Shown here piece after piece: positions 51,335 to 60,104 of a DNA stretch of 64,000 bases. Made by a program: the position numbers and the translations under genes. This DNA is from CALMEC01 sp963777565 (lineage in GTDB: Bacteria; Actinomycetota; Thermoleophilia; Miltoncostaeales; Miltoncostaeaceae): NCBI GenBank assembly GCA_963777565.1, contig CAVZQZ010000005.1:1-64000 (forward strand), written 5' to 3'. Numbering within the stretch: position 1 is the stretch's first letter; each line of letters begins with the position of its first letter. The notes under the pieces were generated by a model. The model made no database searches and had not been told where the DNA came from. It saw only the letters and a list, made by a program, of their open reading frames with translations.

Positions 51335-52855
51335 TCAGGCTCGGACGCTGCCTGCCGCCGGCCGGGGTTCACCGACGGGCACGCGTTCCGGATCGTGTGA
51401 CGCGTGCCGGCCGCGCAGGCTCGACACGGCCGCTCCCAGGAGTGAGAACGCCACGAGGATCCACAGCGCCAGGTGCATCCCGTCCATGAACGGTTGGAGC
51501 TTGTCGGTCGACAGACCGGTGGTGAGGCCGCTGAAGATGCTGAACAGCAACTCGGTTGGCACGACCGCCGTGATGATCATGAGCATCAGGGCGATCGAGA
51601 TGACCGCGCCGGTGTTCTGCAGCATCGTGCGCGTGCCGGAGGCGATGCCCCGCCGATGCGGCGGAACGGCCGCCATCATCGCGCTGGTGTTCGGCGAGTT
51701 GAACGCGCCGGAGCCGACCCCGACGATCCCGAGCCACAGCGCCGACTCCCAGAACGGGCTGTCGACCTGCAGGGTCGTCATGCCGGCCAGGCCGACCGCG
51801 CAGAGCAGCATCCCGGTGACCGCCATCGCGCGGGAGCCGTGCCGGTCGGCCCACGCCCCGGCGAGGGGCGACGCCACGAGCATCCCGGCGGCGAGCGGCA
51901 TGAGCTTGATCCCGGCGGTGATCGGGTCGTCGCCCTGCGGACCCTGGAAGTAGAAGACGAACAGGAACATGAGCGCGAAGCGGGCCAGCCCGTTCAGGAA
52001 CGAGGCGGCGGCCGCGGCCCAGTAGATCCTGATCCGGAACAGCGAGAGGTCGATCATCGGCGCCGGGCTGCGCAGCTCCACGAACACCAGCAGGGGGAGC
52101 GCGACCGCGGCGACGGCGAGCCCCGCGAGGACCATCGGCGCGCCCCAACCGTCCAGTCCGGCGTCCGAGAGCCCCAGCACCAAGCCGGTCAGGCCGGCGA
52201 GCGCGAGCAGGTTGCCGAGCACGTCGTAGCGCGGCTTGTCCTCGCGCCGCACGAGCTCGCGCAGGGCGAGCGCGGCCCATGCGGTGCCGAGGAACCCCAG
52301 GGGGACGTTGAACCAGAAGACCCATTCCCAGCCGATGCCCACCAGCCAGCCGCCGAGCACCGGTCCCACGACCAGCCCGATCGCGGCGACCATGACGTTC
52401 GTGCCCATCGCCAGGCCGAGCTGGCGGCGCGGGAACGCGTCGGTGACCAGGGCCCCTGAGTTCGCGAAGACGAAGGCGCCGCCGATGCCCTGCAGGATCC
52501 GCCAGAGGATGAGCTGGGTGCCGGAACCCGAGAAGCCGGCGCCGAGCGACGCGACGGTGAACACGGCCATACCGGCGACGTAGAGGCGCTTGCGGCCGAT
52601 CTGGTCCGCGAGCCGCCCGGCGCTGAGGAGCAGGGCGGTGCTGGCGACCATGTACGCCAGGATCACCCACACCAGGGTGAGAAGCGACGTGCCGAGCGCA
52701 CGCTCGACATCCGGCAGCGCGATCAGCAGCGTCCCGCTGTTGACGGTCGCGAGGAACATTCCGAGGCTCGTGACCGACAGCACCCACCAGCGATAGTGGG
52801 GATGCTCCGAGGAGACGCCGACCCGGCGTCGCAGATGAGGACGGGTCTGAGACAT
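51335..52855 (-). CDS. MFS efflux transporter, DHA2 (14-helix) type
   Basis: 506 residues. LADQIGRKRLYVAGMAVFTV is MFS motif A, and LVTDAFPRRQLGLAMGTNVM and LGGWLVGIGWEWVFWFNVPL are DHA2 landmarks. 14 helices. It probably exports drugs. ATG 52855 lies inside a perfect 18-bp palindrome (52848-52865), and a second palindrome is at 52882-52899, so it should be repressed by the TetR encoded at 54386. Confidence 0.9.
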   Translation of the reverse strand: MSQTRPHLRRRVGVSSEHPHYRWWVLSVTSLGMFLATVNSGTLLIALPDVERALGTSLLTLVWVILAYMVASTALLLSAGRLADQIGRKRLYVAGMAVFTVASLGAGFSGSGTQLILWRILQGIGGAFVFANSGALVTDAFPRRQLGLAMGTNVMVAAIGLVVGPVLGGWLVGIGWEWVFWFNVPLGFLGTAWAALALRELVRREDKPRYDVLGNLLALAGLTGLVLGLSDAGLDGWGAPMVLAGLAVAAVALPLLVFVELRSPAPMIDLSLFRIRIYWAAAAASFLNGLARFALMFLFVFYFQGPQGDDPITAGIKLMPLAAGMLVASPLAGAWADRHGSRAMAVTGMLLCAVGLAGMTTLQVDSPFWESALWLGIVGVGSGAFNSPNTSAMMAAVPPHRRGIASGTRTMLQNTGAVISIALMLMIITAVVPTELLFSIFSGLTTGLSTDKLQPFMDGMHLALWILVAFSLLGAAVSSLRGRHASHDPERVPVGEPRPAAGSVRA

Positions 52856-52865
52856 CGATGTCTCA
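52848..52865. promoter_or_regulatory. TetR-type operator O1
   Basis: TGAGACATCGATGTCTCA, a perfect 18-bp palindrome covering the start codon of the DHA2 pump gene. Confidence 0.8.
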
Positions 52866-52881
52866 CACGCTAGCACATGTG

Positions 52882-52899
52882 TGAGACACAAGTGTCTCA
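52882..52899. promoter_or_regulatory. TetR-type operator O2
   Basis: TGAGACACAAGTGTCTCA, a perfect palindrome with the same half-site (TGAGACA) as O1 and O3. It sits in the gap upstream of the DHA2 pump and touches the stop of the upstream pump gene. Confidence 0.8.
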
Positions 52900-54357
52900 G
52901 CCTGCGGGTGCGCTCCCGGTGGCGGGGGCCGGCTCGAGGACGTGCGGGCCCCGCGGGATCGGGATCACGGCCGCGAGGCCGACCAAGGCACCGATCCCGG
53001 CGACGAGGAAGGTGAGCGAGAACGCCTTCTCGGCGGGCAGGTCGGTTCCCGCGACGGTGAACGTGGTGAGAAAGGCGGCGGAGAGCTGGCCGCCGATCAC
53101 GCCCCCCACAGTGCGCATGACCGTGTTCATGCCCATCGCGACGCCGGTCACGCTCGGGGCGACAGCGTCGACGATCAGCTTGGCCAGCATCGCGTACACG
53201 AGTCCGATTCCCGCTCCCAGCACCGCGATTGCGAGCGCGATCTCCAGCCCCGTCTCGTGCGCGACGCAGAGCATGAGCGCGGCGATCCCGATGAGCAGGA
53301 GGCCTGCGAAGGTGAGCGCGCGTGCGCCGACGCGCGGCTCGATCGCCCCGCCGATCGGACCCACGATGAGCATCGTGATGGTGGCCGGCAGCAGGTACAG
53401 GCCGGCGACGATGACGCTGCCCGAGAAGCCGAAGTCGACCTTGGCGGCGAGATCGGCCGGCAGGCCGTGCCCGAGCTGCACGAGGGTCGGCATGAGGAGG
53501 TACGTCGCGTACATCGAGAAGCCCACCATCATTGCGAGCACGTTGGTCCAGAACACCGCCGGCTGACGCATGACCCGCATGTCCATCATGGGGTCGGGCA
53601 CTTTCGTCTCCACCCAGACCCAGAGGGCCAGCACGGCGAGCGCCAGCGCGAAGACGCCGAGGGTGAGCGCGCCGAGCCAGCCCCACCGTGCCCCCTCGCT
53701 GAGCGCGAGGAGCAGCGCGGACAGGCCGATTGAGAGCGTGAGCACGCCCCAGCCGTCGAAGCGGGAGGGGGTGCGCACCGGCGACTCGGGGATGAGCTTC
53801 ACGACGAGCACCAGGGCGACCACCACGGGCATCGCGCCGAACCAGAAGAGCCAGTGCCAGCTCAGGTGCTGCAGGATCACGCCGGAGAGCACGAGGCCGA
53901 TCCCCGCGCCCACGCCGAAGGTTGCGGACAGGAGGCCAAGTGCGACGCCGACCCGTTCGCGGGGAAACTCGTCGCGGACGATGCCGAACGACAGCGGGAA
54001 GATCGCCCCCGCGGCGCCCTGGAGCGCCCGTGCTGCGATCAGGGTGGCGATGGACGTGGACAGGGCCGCGGCCACGGTTCCGATGGCGAAGATGCCTAGT
54101 GCCACGGCCAGCAGCCGTCGTTTACCGTAGGTGTCGCCCAGCTTGCCGAGCGGTGTGGTCGCGACCGCCGAGGTGAGCAGGAACCCGGTGAACACCCACG
54201 CCGCCCATGTCGCGGTGGTGTGCAGGTCCTGCTGGAAGATCGGCAGCGCGGGCACCACGAGCGTTTGTTGCAGGACGTATGCCACGCAGGCGATCGACAG
54301 CACGGTGAGCGTGAGGCCGGGGCGGCGGAACGTCTGAGCGGGATCGGAGTGAGACAT
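52897..54357 (-). CDS. MFS efflux transporter, DHA2-like
   Basis: 486 residues, about 14 helices. PLGKLGDTYGKRRLLAVALG is motif A, FPLSFGIVRDEFPRERVGVA then GLLSATFGVGAGIGLVLSGV fits motif C. ATG 54357 is in operator O3 and divergent from tetR. Together with the downstream pump it forms a TetR-controlled efflux pair. About 20-25 % different in sequence from the other pump, so not a recent duplicate by eye. Confidence 0.9.
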   Translation of the reverse strand: MSHSDPAQTFRRPGLTLTVLSIACVAYVLQQTLVVPALPIFQQDLHTTATWAAWVFTGFLLTSAVATTPLGKLGDTYGKRRLLAVALGIFAIGTVAAALSTSIATLIAARALQGAAGAIFPLSFGIVRDEFPRERVGVALGLLSATFGVGAGIGLVLSGVILQHLSWHWLFWFGAMPVVVALVLVVKLIPESPVRTPSRFDGWGVLTLSIGLSALLLALSEGARWGWLGALTLGVFALALAVLALWVWVETKVPDPMMDMRVMRQPAVFWTNVLAMMVGFSMYATYLLMPTLVQLGHGLPADLAAKVDFGFSGSVIVAGLYLLPATITMLIVGPIGGAIEPRVGARALTFAGLLLIGIAALMLCVAHETGLEIALAIAVLGAGIGLVYAMLAKLIVDAVAPSVTGVAMGMNTVMRTVGGVIGGQLSAAFLTTFTVAGTDLPAEKAFSLTFLVAGIGALVGLAAVIPIPRGPHVLEPAPATGSAPAG

Positions 54358-54367
54358 GAGTGTCTCG
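54350..54367. promoter_or_regulatory. TetR-type operator O3
   Basis: TGAGACATGAGTGTCTCG, the same half-sites as O1 and O2 with one end base changed. It lies between the MFS gene and the divergent tetR and covers the pump start codon, so it can control both. Confidence 0.8.
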
Positions 54368-54385
54368 CGAGTAATATCACAACCG

Positions 54386-54994
54386 ATGCCCGGCGCGACC
54401 CCCTCACCGGCCGAACCCGCGACCACCCTGGCGCCGGAGCCCACCGGCACCGAGCAGCGCATCCTCACCGCGGCGATCCGGCTGTTGGCCGACGACGCCA
54501 ACGCCAGCATGAGCGACGTCGCGTCCGCGACCGGGGTGGGACGCGCGACCCTGTACCGGCACTTCGCCTCCCGCGAGGAGCTCCTTCGGGCCATCCGTCT
54601 CCAGTCGCTCCGCGAGTGCCGGCACGCGCTCGAGGACGTGCCTGCGCCGGATGCGGGGTTCGAGGAGGGACTCCGCCAGGTCATCGCGGCGCTGCTCCGG
54701 GTGCTCGACCGCTACCGGGTGCTCGTCGCAGCTCCCCCGGCGGACCGGTCCGACCCGGAGCAGCGACCGCTCCTCGAGGAGATCGAGCGTCCGCTCCTCG
54801 ACCTGATCCGCCGTGGCGCCGCGGCCGGCGAGCTCGCCTCCGACCTCGACCCTGCGCTTGTGCTGGTCATGCTGAGCGGGCTCCTGACCGGCGCCCGGCG
54901 TGCGATCGCCGAGGGTCGGCTGAGCGCCGACGTGGCCGACGAGGTGCTCGCGCGCACGCTCCTGCACGGCATCGGCGCGCCGCCGCCCTCCTGA
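54386..54994 (+). CDS. TetR-family repressor of the MFS pumps
   Basis: 202 residues from ATG 54386; ATG 54356 is possible but would lie within the operator. The HTH is in ASMSDVASATGVGRATLYRH, preceded by TEQRILTAAIRLLADDANAS. The ligand domain is helical (RRGAAAGELASDLDPALVLV). Divergent layout and three shared palindromes make it the likely regulator of both pumps. The inducer is unknown. Confidence 0.9.
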   Translation: MPGATPSPAEPATTLAPEPTGTEQRILTAAIRLLADDANASMSDVASATGVGRATLYRHFASREELLRAIRLQSLRECRHALEDVPAPDAGFEEGLRQVIAALLRVLDRYRVLVAAPPADRSDPEQRPLLEEIERPLLDLIRRGAAAGELASDLDPALVLVMLSGLLTGARRAIAEGRLSADVADEVLARTLLHGIGAPPPS

Positions 54995-55172
54995 GGTTCA
55001 TTCTGATGGTGGGTCGCGTGTTCGGCGACGCCCACCTCGATCTGGCGGCCGCGCGATGTCGCGCCCGGCGACGACTCGGCGCATCCCGAGACCGTCGACC
55101 GAAGGACGTGATGTGGCTCGACCGGCGTGCACCGCGGCTCGGGCGGTGCACGCCGACCGAGCCGATCCGCCG

Positions 55173-55232
55173 CTAGCGGCGGCGTGCGACGCGGCGGGAT
55201 GTGCGCCGCGCGACCCTGCGTGATCCCATCAT
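55173..55232 (-). CDS. 19-residue arginine-rich peptide
   Basis: ATG 55232 (or 55229) to TAG. MMGSRRVARRTSRRVARRR. GGAGG lies 8 bases upstream at ideal spacing. It follows the DUF6325-like gene by 29 bases on the same strand. Ten of 19 residues are Arg. It could be a real basic peptide that binds the acidic neighbour or nucleic acid. Confidence 0.55.
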   Translation of the reverse strand: MMGSRRVARRTSRRVARRR

Positions 55233-55261
55233 TCTCTCTGCCTCCTGTCTGAATGTGGCGC

Positions 55262-55817
55262 CTACGCGCCCGTTGCCGGTGTCTGGGCCTGTGTCTCGAT
55301 CGCGTGGAGCTCCTGTGCCTCCGCGGCGGACACGAGACCGATCTCCACGAGGTCGAGCGGGCTGATGAACCCGTCCGAGATCCGAAAGCCCCCCGCTCGC
55401 GCGATCGCGTCGCGCAGCGGCACGGCCCAGTGGTGCTCGATCAGGAGGAGCGCCGCGGCGGAGTCGTTGGGGATCTCCTCGATGACATCCCAGGCATCCT
55501 CGTCGGAGAACACCTCGATGCCCTCGGCCCCGGCCTCGGCGCCGGCCTCCGCGCCCGCCTCGAACCCTTCCTCGCCCTCGATCCCCAGGCCGATCAGCGC
55601 ACCGACCTTGCTGCCAAGCTCGATCGCCTCCCCGCGGCTGAGGTTGCTGAGGTGCATCACCTCGATCTCGCCCTCGGCGTCCTTGTAAACCGCGAGCGAG
55701 TCGATCACTCGCACCGTGTCGCTCTCGCGGAGCTTCTCGAGCTCCTCGATGATCTCGCCATGGAAGTCCGGCTGCTCGAAGCCGAGCACCAGCAGCTGTA
55801 CCGGTCCAATCGCCATG
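55262..55817 (-). CDS. DUF6325/DUF1269-like acidic protein
   Basis: 184 residues. GGAGACACC precedes ATG 55817. VQLLVLGFEQPDFHGEIIEE and DTVRVIDSLAVYKDAEGEIE are typical of DUF6325-like proteins. The middle has tandem acidic EAGAEAGAEAGAE. The end is helical (ISDGFISPLDLVEIGLVSAA). Related proteins often sit beside small basic or SHOCT-type partners in actinobacteria. Function unknown. Confidence 0.78.
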
Positions 55818-56320
55818 GTGTCTCCTTTCGTCCGTTGAGGCTGACTACTCGTCTGACGGGCCATACGCCTACGCCGCTCGGCCTCCGCCTGTGGATCAGA
55901 TCGCCGCGTGTTTCGCGTGCACGGGCGCGGGGCCAATCTCACCCGCACCGATGTCCGCGTCAAGGCTCTCATGCGGTTGTCCGCCGCGAGGACTCTCCCC
56001 AGCCGGCAGCCTCGGAAGCATCCGGGTCGGGCCGGGACGTCGATGCGGGAAAGCCGGTTTCGGGTGGGTTTCGTGCCCGGTGGCGGCAAACGCCCGATGA
56101 ACGGGCGTGATGTCCGCACGCCGCCGGGGCGCAGCCCGTTGAACCCGACGGGCCGGAGCGGGCTCGGATCTCACGGGACCGTGCAGCGTCGGCCCTCAGC
56201 AAGTCAGGGACGAGGGAGAAGCAGGCCGGCCTGGATCGCGAGCCAGAGGTCGGCGCGGACGGCCCAGTGCTCGACGGCGACGAAGTCGAGGCCGAGCCCG
56301 CGTCGGGGCTCCGCCCGTCC
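55818..56320. other. Intergenic stretch
   Basis: About 500 bases between the DUF6325 start and the TetR stop. It should hold the DUF6325 promoter. I see no convincing gene and no strong hairpin. Short frames here have shadow-like composition. Confidence 0.4.
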
Positions 56321-56959
56321 CTACGGTGCCGAATACTCGACTCGTCGGGACACGGCTCGGCGCGCCCGATCGAGGCACGCCGCGTCTGCGGACGCGACGA
56401 ACTGTGCATTGGCGAGCAGGAGGTAGGCGTCCAGCTCGAACGCGAGCTGGTCGGGATCCTCTGCCGGGTCGATCGCTCCTTCGGCCTGGGCGTCCATCAC
56501 CGCTTTGCGGAGATGCCCGAGCCACTCCGAGACCATGTTCATCGCCAGGTCCCGAATGGGGCCCGGATGGGTGTCGACCTCGGCAGCGACAGAGGCGAAG
56601 AAGCACCCGCCCGGGAACACGCCGTCGCCCACGTGGGCGAGAAAGCGATCCGTCAGTGCCTGCAGCCGCGCGATCCCGGAGGGCTCTGCGAGCGCGGGGC
56701 GGACGACGATATCGCCGAAGATGCGGCGGGCGGTTTCGACGGTAGCCACCTGCAGCTCTTCTTTGGAGCCGAAGTGCGAGAACAACCCGCTCTTGCTGAT
56801 TCCGGCTGCACCCGCGAGCCGGCCCAGCGACAGGCCATTGATCCCCTCGACCGTCGCGAGGTTCGCAGCGGTCCGCAGGATCGTCTCTCGGCTCCGCACG
56901 CCATCTGACCGCAGTTTGTGCGCAGACGCGTCGCTCACTCGTGATCGATTCGGTGCCAT
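56321..56959 (-). CDS. TetR-family regulator (AcrR/YxaF-like)
   Basis: 212 residues. The HTH lies in GLSLGRLAGAAGISKSGLFS then HFGSKEELQVA. FPGGCFFASVAAEVDTHPGP in the ligand domain is typical of the TetR_C_6/YxaF-like group. ATG 56959 diverges from a 32-residue frame and the tautomerase gene, with palindromes in the gap. It probably represses both directions. Confidence 0.88.
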   Translation of the reverse strand: MAPNRSRVSDASAHKLRSDGVRSRETILRTAANLATVEGINGLSLGRLAGAAGISKSGLFSHFGSKEELQVATVETARRIFGDIVVRPALAEPSGIARLQALTDRFLAHVGDGVFPGGCFFASVAAEVDTHPGPIRDLAMNMVSEWLGHLRKAVMDAQAEGAIDPAEDPDQLAFELDAYLLLANAQFVASADAACLDRARRAVSRRVEYSAP

Positions 56960-56962
56960 CAC

Positions 56963-57018
56963 TTGACAAGTTAGCACGAACGGTCGTATGGTGTCTAGAC
57001 CGCACGACCGATCGTGCG
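56963..57018 (+). promoter_or_regulatory. Promoter with overlapping TetR operators
   Basis: TTGACA (56963-56968) and TATGGT (56987-56992), spacer 18, point toward the tautomerase gene. Palindrome CGCACGACCGATCGTGCG (57001-57018, perfect 7-bp arms) lies just after the -10. A weaker match with the same half-site (GCACGA...TCGT, 56974-56987) overlaps the spacer and -10. This is the expected layout for TetR repression. Confidence 0.7.
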
Positions 57019-57088
57019 ATCTATTACCCGTCCCGCAGCGGACTGAGCCGTCCAAAACTGAAAACACTGAAAACACGAAAGGAACCCC

Positions 57089-57187
57089 ATGTTCCAGCAC
57101 TACATCAACCGCACCAACGGATCCGGAAACCGACTCACACCGTCCGTCGAGCGCGGGCTCCGGTGGCGAACCGCCCCCGGTGCGTAG
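57089..57187 (+). CDS. 32-residue leader-like frame before the tautomerase
   Basis: ATG 57089 follows AAAGGAACCCC. It reads MFQHYINRTNGSGNRLTPSV and ends TAPGA-stop at 57187. It may be a translated leader or the shortened first gene of the unit. Real protein status unproven. Confidence 0.4.
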   Translation: MFQHYINRTNGSGNRLTPSVERGLRWRTAPGA

Positions 57188-57221
57188 GAATCCCAGTCAA
57201 CGTTCCAGAAAGGAGAACGAC

Positions 57222-57452
57222 ATGCCACTCATCCAAGTCAAGGTCCTCGAAGGCGTCTTCACGGCGCCGCAGAAGCAGGAGATCGTCAAGCACCTCACCG
57301 ACGCGATGGTCGACATCGAAGGCGAGAACTTGCGCGAACTCACCGTCTGCATCCTCGAAGAGGTCGGCAGCGGCCTTTGGGGCATCGGCGGCCAGACAGT
57401 CACGACCGATGATGCCAAGGCACTCGCCATCGGCGAGGCCCCCGTCCACTAA
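57222..57452 (+). CDS. 4-oxalocrotonate tautomerase-family protein
   Basis: 76 residues. Pro1 after Met (MPLIQVKVLEGVFTAPQKQE) is the catalytic proline, and an ideal ribosome site (AAAGGAG) precedes ATG 57222. ELTVCILEEVGSGLWGIGGQ has the usual end with a Trp where many have Phe50. It works as an oligomer, tautomerising or dehalogenating small 2-oxo acids. Probably induced through the divergent TetR. Confidence 0.9.
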   Translation: MPLIQVKVLEGVFTAPQKQEIVKHLTDAMVDIEGENLRELTVCILEEVGSGLWGIGGQTVTTDDAKALAIGEAPVH

Positions 57453-57457
57453 CCGGA

Positions 57458-57483
57458 GGCGGGGCGCCCGATGGCGCCCCGCC
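57458..57483 (+). terminator. Strong hairpin after the tautomerase
   Basis: GGCGGGGCGCC-CGAT-GGCGCCCCGCC: perfect 11-bp stem, 4-base loop, starting 6 bases past the stop and followed by TTCCCCC. Confidence 0.75.
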
Positions 57484-57744
57484 TTCCCCCTCCGCGTTTC
57501 GTCCCGCGTTGAGAACGGACATCGCTGCCGGGTCCGAACACAACGTAACGTGACGGCCTGGACGTGGTTACGGCTCCTCGTGGAGACCGAGTGAGCCGCG
57601 GAGTTGGTGCCCGGCGAGTTGCCGAAAGCGGGAATGGTTGGGGAGTTGCCCACCTGCTTGCCCACACGGTCGCTCCCGAGAGCCGCGGGAGACGATGTCC
57701 TCCACAGGGATCGCACTAGATCCCAAACCGCTCCTCAGGTCGCC

Positions 57745-57774
57745 CTACCCACGTGAATGCCAGCAGAGCGAGGA
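57745..57774. repeat. Imperfect direct repeat, left copy
   Basis: CTACCCACGTGAATGCCAGC then AGAGC. It matches 60076-60104 at about 22 of 25 positions (one gap) and lies just outside the dehydrogenase-LysR block. Confidence 0.6.
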
Positions 57775-57811
57775 TGCCCCCAGAAAGGCACGGTTTGCGG
57801 GGAAGGTGACG

Positions 57812-58786
57812 CTAGCGCGCCAATACCTCCGGGTTCACAACATTGATGGGCGACCCCTCCGCGAAGGCGTTGATCTGGTCGAAGACGTCGGCGAACTGAA
57901 GCTCCCATTCCTCCCGGGTCACATAGCCCAAGTGCGGGGTGCAGACCGCGTTGTCGAGGACCAGGAGGGGATGCCCGGCGTCGGTGACGGGCTCGGCCTC
58001 GTAGACGTCCACCGCGGCGCCGCCCGGCCGCCCGGTCCTCAGCGCCTCCTCCAGGGCGCCCGGCTCGATCAGGCCCGCCCGGCTGGTGTTGACGATGAGG
58101 GCGGACGGCTTCATCCGCGCCAGATCCCGCGCCGTGACGATGCCGCGCGTCGCGTCCACTAGCCGCATGTGCAGGGAAAGGACATCGCTCTGCTCGAAGA
58201 ACGCCGCCCTGTCCGGCGCGGCGGCCACGCCATCGGCGGCGGCCCGTTCCAGCGACGCCGGCCGCGCCCAGGCCCAGACCCGCATCCCGAAGGCCCTGCC
58301 GTAACCGGCGACCGTCGCCCCGATCCGCCCGTAGCCGTAGATGCCAAGCCGTTTGCCGCGCAGCGTCGAGCCCATCCCCGTCTGCCAGGTGCCCGCCCTC
58401 AGTGCCGCCGCCTCCTGCGGAATCCGCCGCATCGCCGCCAGCACCAGGCCCCAGGTCAGCTCCGCCGCCGCGTAGGACGGCGCGCCCGGATGCAGATCGG
58501 ACGACACCACCACCCCCAGCCGCGTGCAGGCCGCGACGTCGATGTGCGTATACGCGCTCCGCTGGCTGATCAGCCTCAGCTTCGGCAGCCGCTCAAGCAG
58601 CCCCGCGCCGATGGTGGTGCGCTCCCGAATCAGCACCAGGGCCTCCGCGTCGGCCAGCCGAGCGGCCAGCGCGTCGTCGTCCTGGCAGTGGTCGCCCCAG
58701 ACCGTCACCTCGTGCCCCGCCAGCCGCGAGAAGCAGCGGAGCGTGCGCAGGGTGTCCAGATAGTCGTCGAGAATCGCGACCTTCAT
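57812..58786 (-). CDS. D-2-hydroxyacid dehydrogenase
   Basis: 324 residues. NAD-binding GKRLGIYGYGRIGATVAGYG, catalytic Arg in IVNTSRAGLIEPGALEEALR, Glu in DVYEAEPVTDAGHPLL, and His in CTPHLGYVTREEWE. It reduces or oxidises 2-hydroxy acids in the cytosol; the substrate is unknown. Last of a minus-strand pair with the small HTH-like protein (4-base overlap). Base usage and the strongly Gly/Ala/Arg-rich coding look foreign relative to neighbours. Confidence 0.9.
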   Translation of the reverse strand: MKVAILDDYLDTLRTLRCFSRLAGHEVTVWGDHCQDDDALAARLADAEALVLIRERTTIGAGLLERLPKLRLISQRSAYTHIDVAACTRLGVVVSSDLHPGAPSYAAAELTWGLVLAAMRRIPQEAAALRAGTWQTGMGSTLRGKRLGIYGYGRIGATVAGYGRAFGMRVWAWARPASLERAAADGVAAAPDRAAFFEQSDVLSLHMRLVDATRGIVTARDLARMKPSALIVNTSRAGLIEPGALEEALRTGRPGGAAVDVYEAEPVTDAGHPLLVLDNAVCTPHLGYVTREEWELQFADVFDQINAFAEGSPINVVNPEVLAR

Positions 58787-59016
58787 GGGCTCATCAGCCG
58801 TCGCCGCCCCGCCTCGGTCAACCGCACCCGGCGGCCGCCGCGCCCGTCGGAGCCCGCCACGGTCTCCACCAGCCCGTCGGCGATCGCATCCTCCCACACC
58901 GGCATGCGCGGACAGGACGTTCGCCACGCCTCCATCGTCTCGCCGTACCCGCGCGGCCGCGCCGCCAGCCACTCCAACAGCTGCAGGGTCAGGACATCGG
59001 CGGCGGTCTCGCTCAT
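58783..59016 (-). CDS. Small winged-helix-like protein
   Basis: 77 residues. LLEWLAARPRGYGETMEAWR, then WEDAIADGLVETVAG, RRVRLTEAGRRRL reads like a short winged helix with the Val-Xaa-Leu-Thr-Xaa-Xaa-Gly ending of wHTH proteins. It is coupled to the dehydrogenase. May be a regulator. It diverges from the LysR gene with 76 bases between. Confidence 0.65.
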   Translation of the reverse strand: MSETAADVLTLQLLEWLAARPRGYGETMEAWRTSCPRMPVWEDAIADGLVETVAGSDGRGGRRVRLTEAGRRRLMSP

Positions 59017-59092
59017 AACTAGATTCAAGCCCCGACCGGCCCGTATGTCCAATATATGCTGAGAGCATGAACCATACTAGGCGGGTATAGCA

Positions 59093-60025
59093 ATGATCGA
59101 GCTGCGCCTCCTGCGCTACGTGGCGGCCATCGCGGAGGCCGGCACGATCACCGCCGCCGCCGAGCGCCTGGGCCTAGCGCAGCCGCCGCTCACCCGCCAG
59201 ATCCGCGACCTGGAGGGGCGCCTGGGCGTCCCCCTCTTCGTGCGCCATCCGCGCGGGGTCACCCTCACGGAGGCGGGGGAGGTCTTCGTCGCCGAGGCCC
59301 GCGCCGTCCTCGAACGCGCCGGTGGCATCGCCGGCGCCGCCCAGCGCGCCGCCCGCGGCGAGGCCGGACGCCTGGCGGTGGGCTACACCTCCTCCGCCGC
59401 CTTCAACCCGCTGGTCACCCGCGCCATCCGCGCGTATCGCGCCGCGTTCCCGGCGGTGGCCCTGACGCTCGCGGAGGACGGCACCCCCGACCTGATCGCC
59501 GCCCTGGCGGCCGGCCGCCTCGACGCCGCCTTCTCCCGCTCGGCCCTCGGCGAGGCCGCCGGCGTGGAGTTCACCCCGCTCCCCGACGAGCCGATGGTCG
59601 CCGTGCTGCCGGCCGACCACCCCTTGGCCGCCGCCCCGAGCCTGCCTCTGACGGCCCTCGCCGCCGAGACCTTCATCCTCTACCGCCGCCCCCTCGGCCC
59701 CGGCCTGTACGACGGTGTGATCTCGGCCTGCCGTGCCGCCGGCTTCAGCCCCCACGTGGGCCAGGAGGCCCCGCGCATGCCCTCCACCTTGAGCCTCGTC
59801 GCCGCCGGCCTCGGTGTCTCCATCGTTCCGGCGTCCATGCGCCGTCTCAACCTCGATGGCCTCGCCTACATCGACCTGATCGCCGACCCGCCGCTCACCG
59901 CGCCCCTGCTCCTTGCCACACGCGCGCAGGGTGACCCCGCCGCCGCCCGCTTCGCCGAGGTGGTCGCGGCGCAAACGAAGACGCCCGCCGGTAAGGGCGG
60001 GCGCTCGTCGGTCCTGAAGGACTGA
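59093..60025 (+). CDS. LysR-family transcriptional regulator
   Basis: 310 residues. HTH in AGTITAAAERLGLAQPPLTR then QIRDLEGRLGVPLF is classic LysR. The rest is the two-lobe ligand domain (GRLAVGYTSSAAFNPLVTRA; MVAVLPADHPLAAAPSLPL). It lies divergent from the dehydrogenase pair, so most likely controls it. ATG 59093. Confidence 0.93.
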   Translation: MIELRLLRYVAAIAEAGTITAAAERLGLAQPPLTRQIRDLEGRLGVPLFVRHPRGVTLTEAGEVFVAEARAVLERAGGIAGAAQRAARGEAGRLAVGYTSSAAFNPLVTRAIRAYRAAFPAVALTLAEDGTPDLIAALAAGRLDAAFSRSALGEAAGVEFTPLPDEPMVAVLPADHPLAAAPSLPLTALAAETFILYRRPLGPGLYDGVISACRAAGFSPHVGQEAPRMPSTLSLVAAGLGVSIVPASMRRLNLDGLAYIDLIADPPLTAPLLLATRAQGDPAAARFAEVVAAQTKTPAGKGGRSSVLKD

Positions 60026-60075
60026 AGAAATCTCGGCAACTTGGCCGGCCTTCCTGCGGCCGCGTCCCCGTTCAA

Positions 60076-60104
60076 CTACCCAGGTGAATCCAGAAGAGCC
60101 CGAA
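60076..60104. repeat. Imperfect direct repeat, right copy
   Basis: CTACCCAGGTGAATCCAGAA then GAGC. It matches 57745-57774. Placed 50 bases after the LysR stop. Confidence 0.6.

Noticed and set aside
51335..54357. The two MFS pumps as a recent tandem duplication
   Set aside because: Their motif regions and loop sequences differ widely by eye, so they look like separate DHA2 lineages brought under one regulator.
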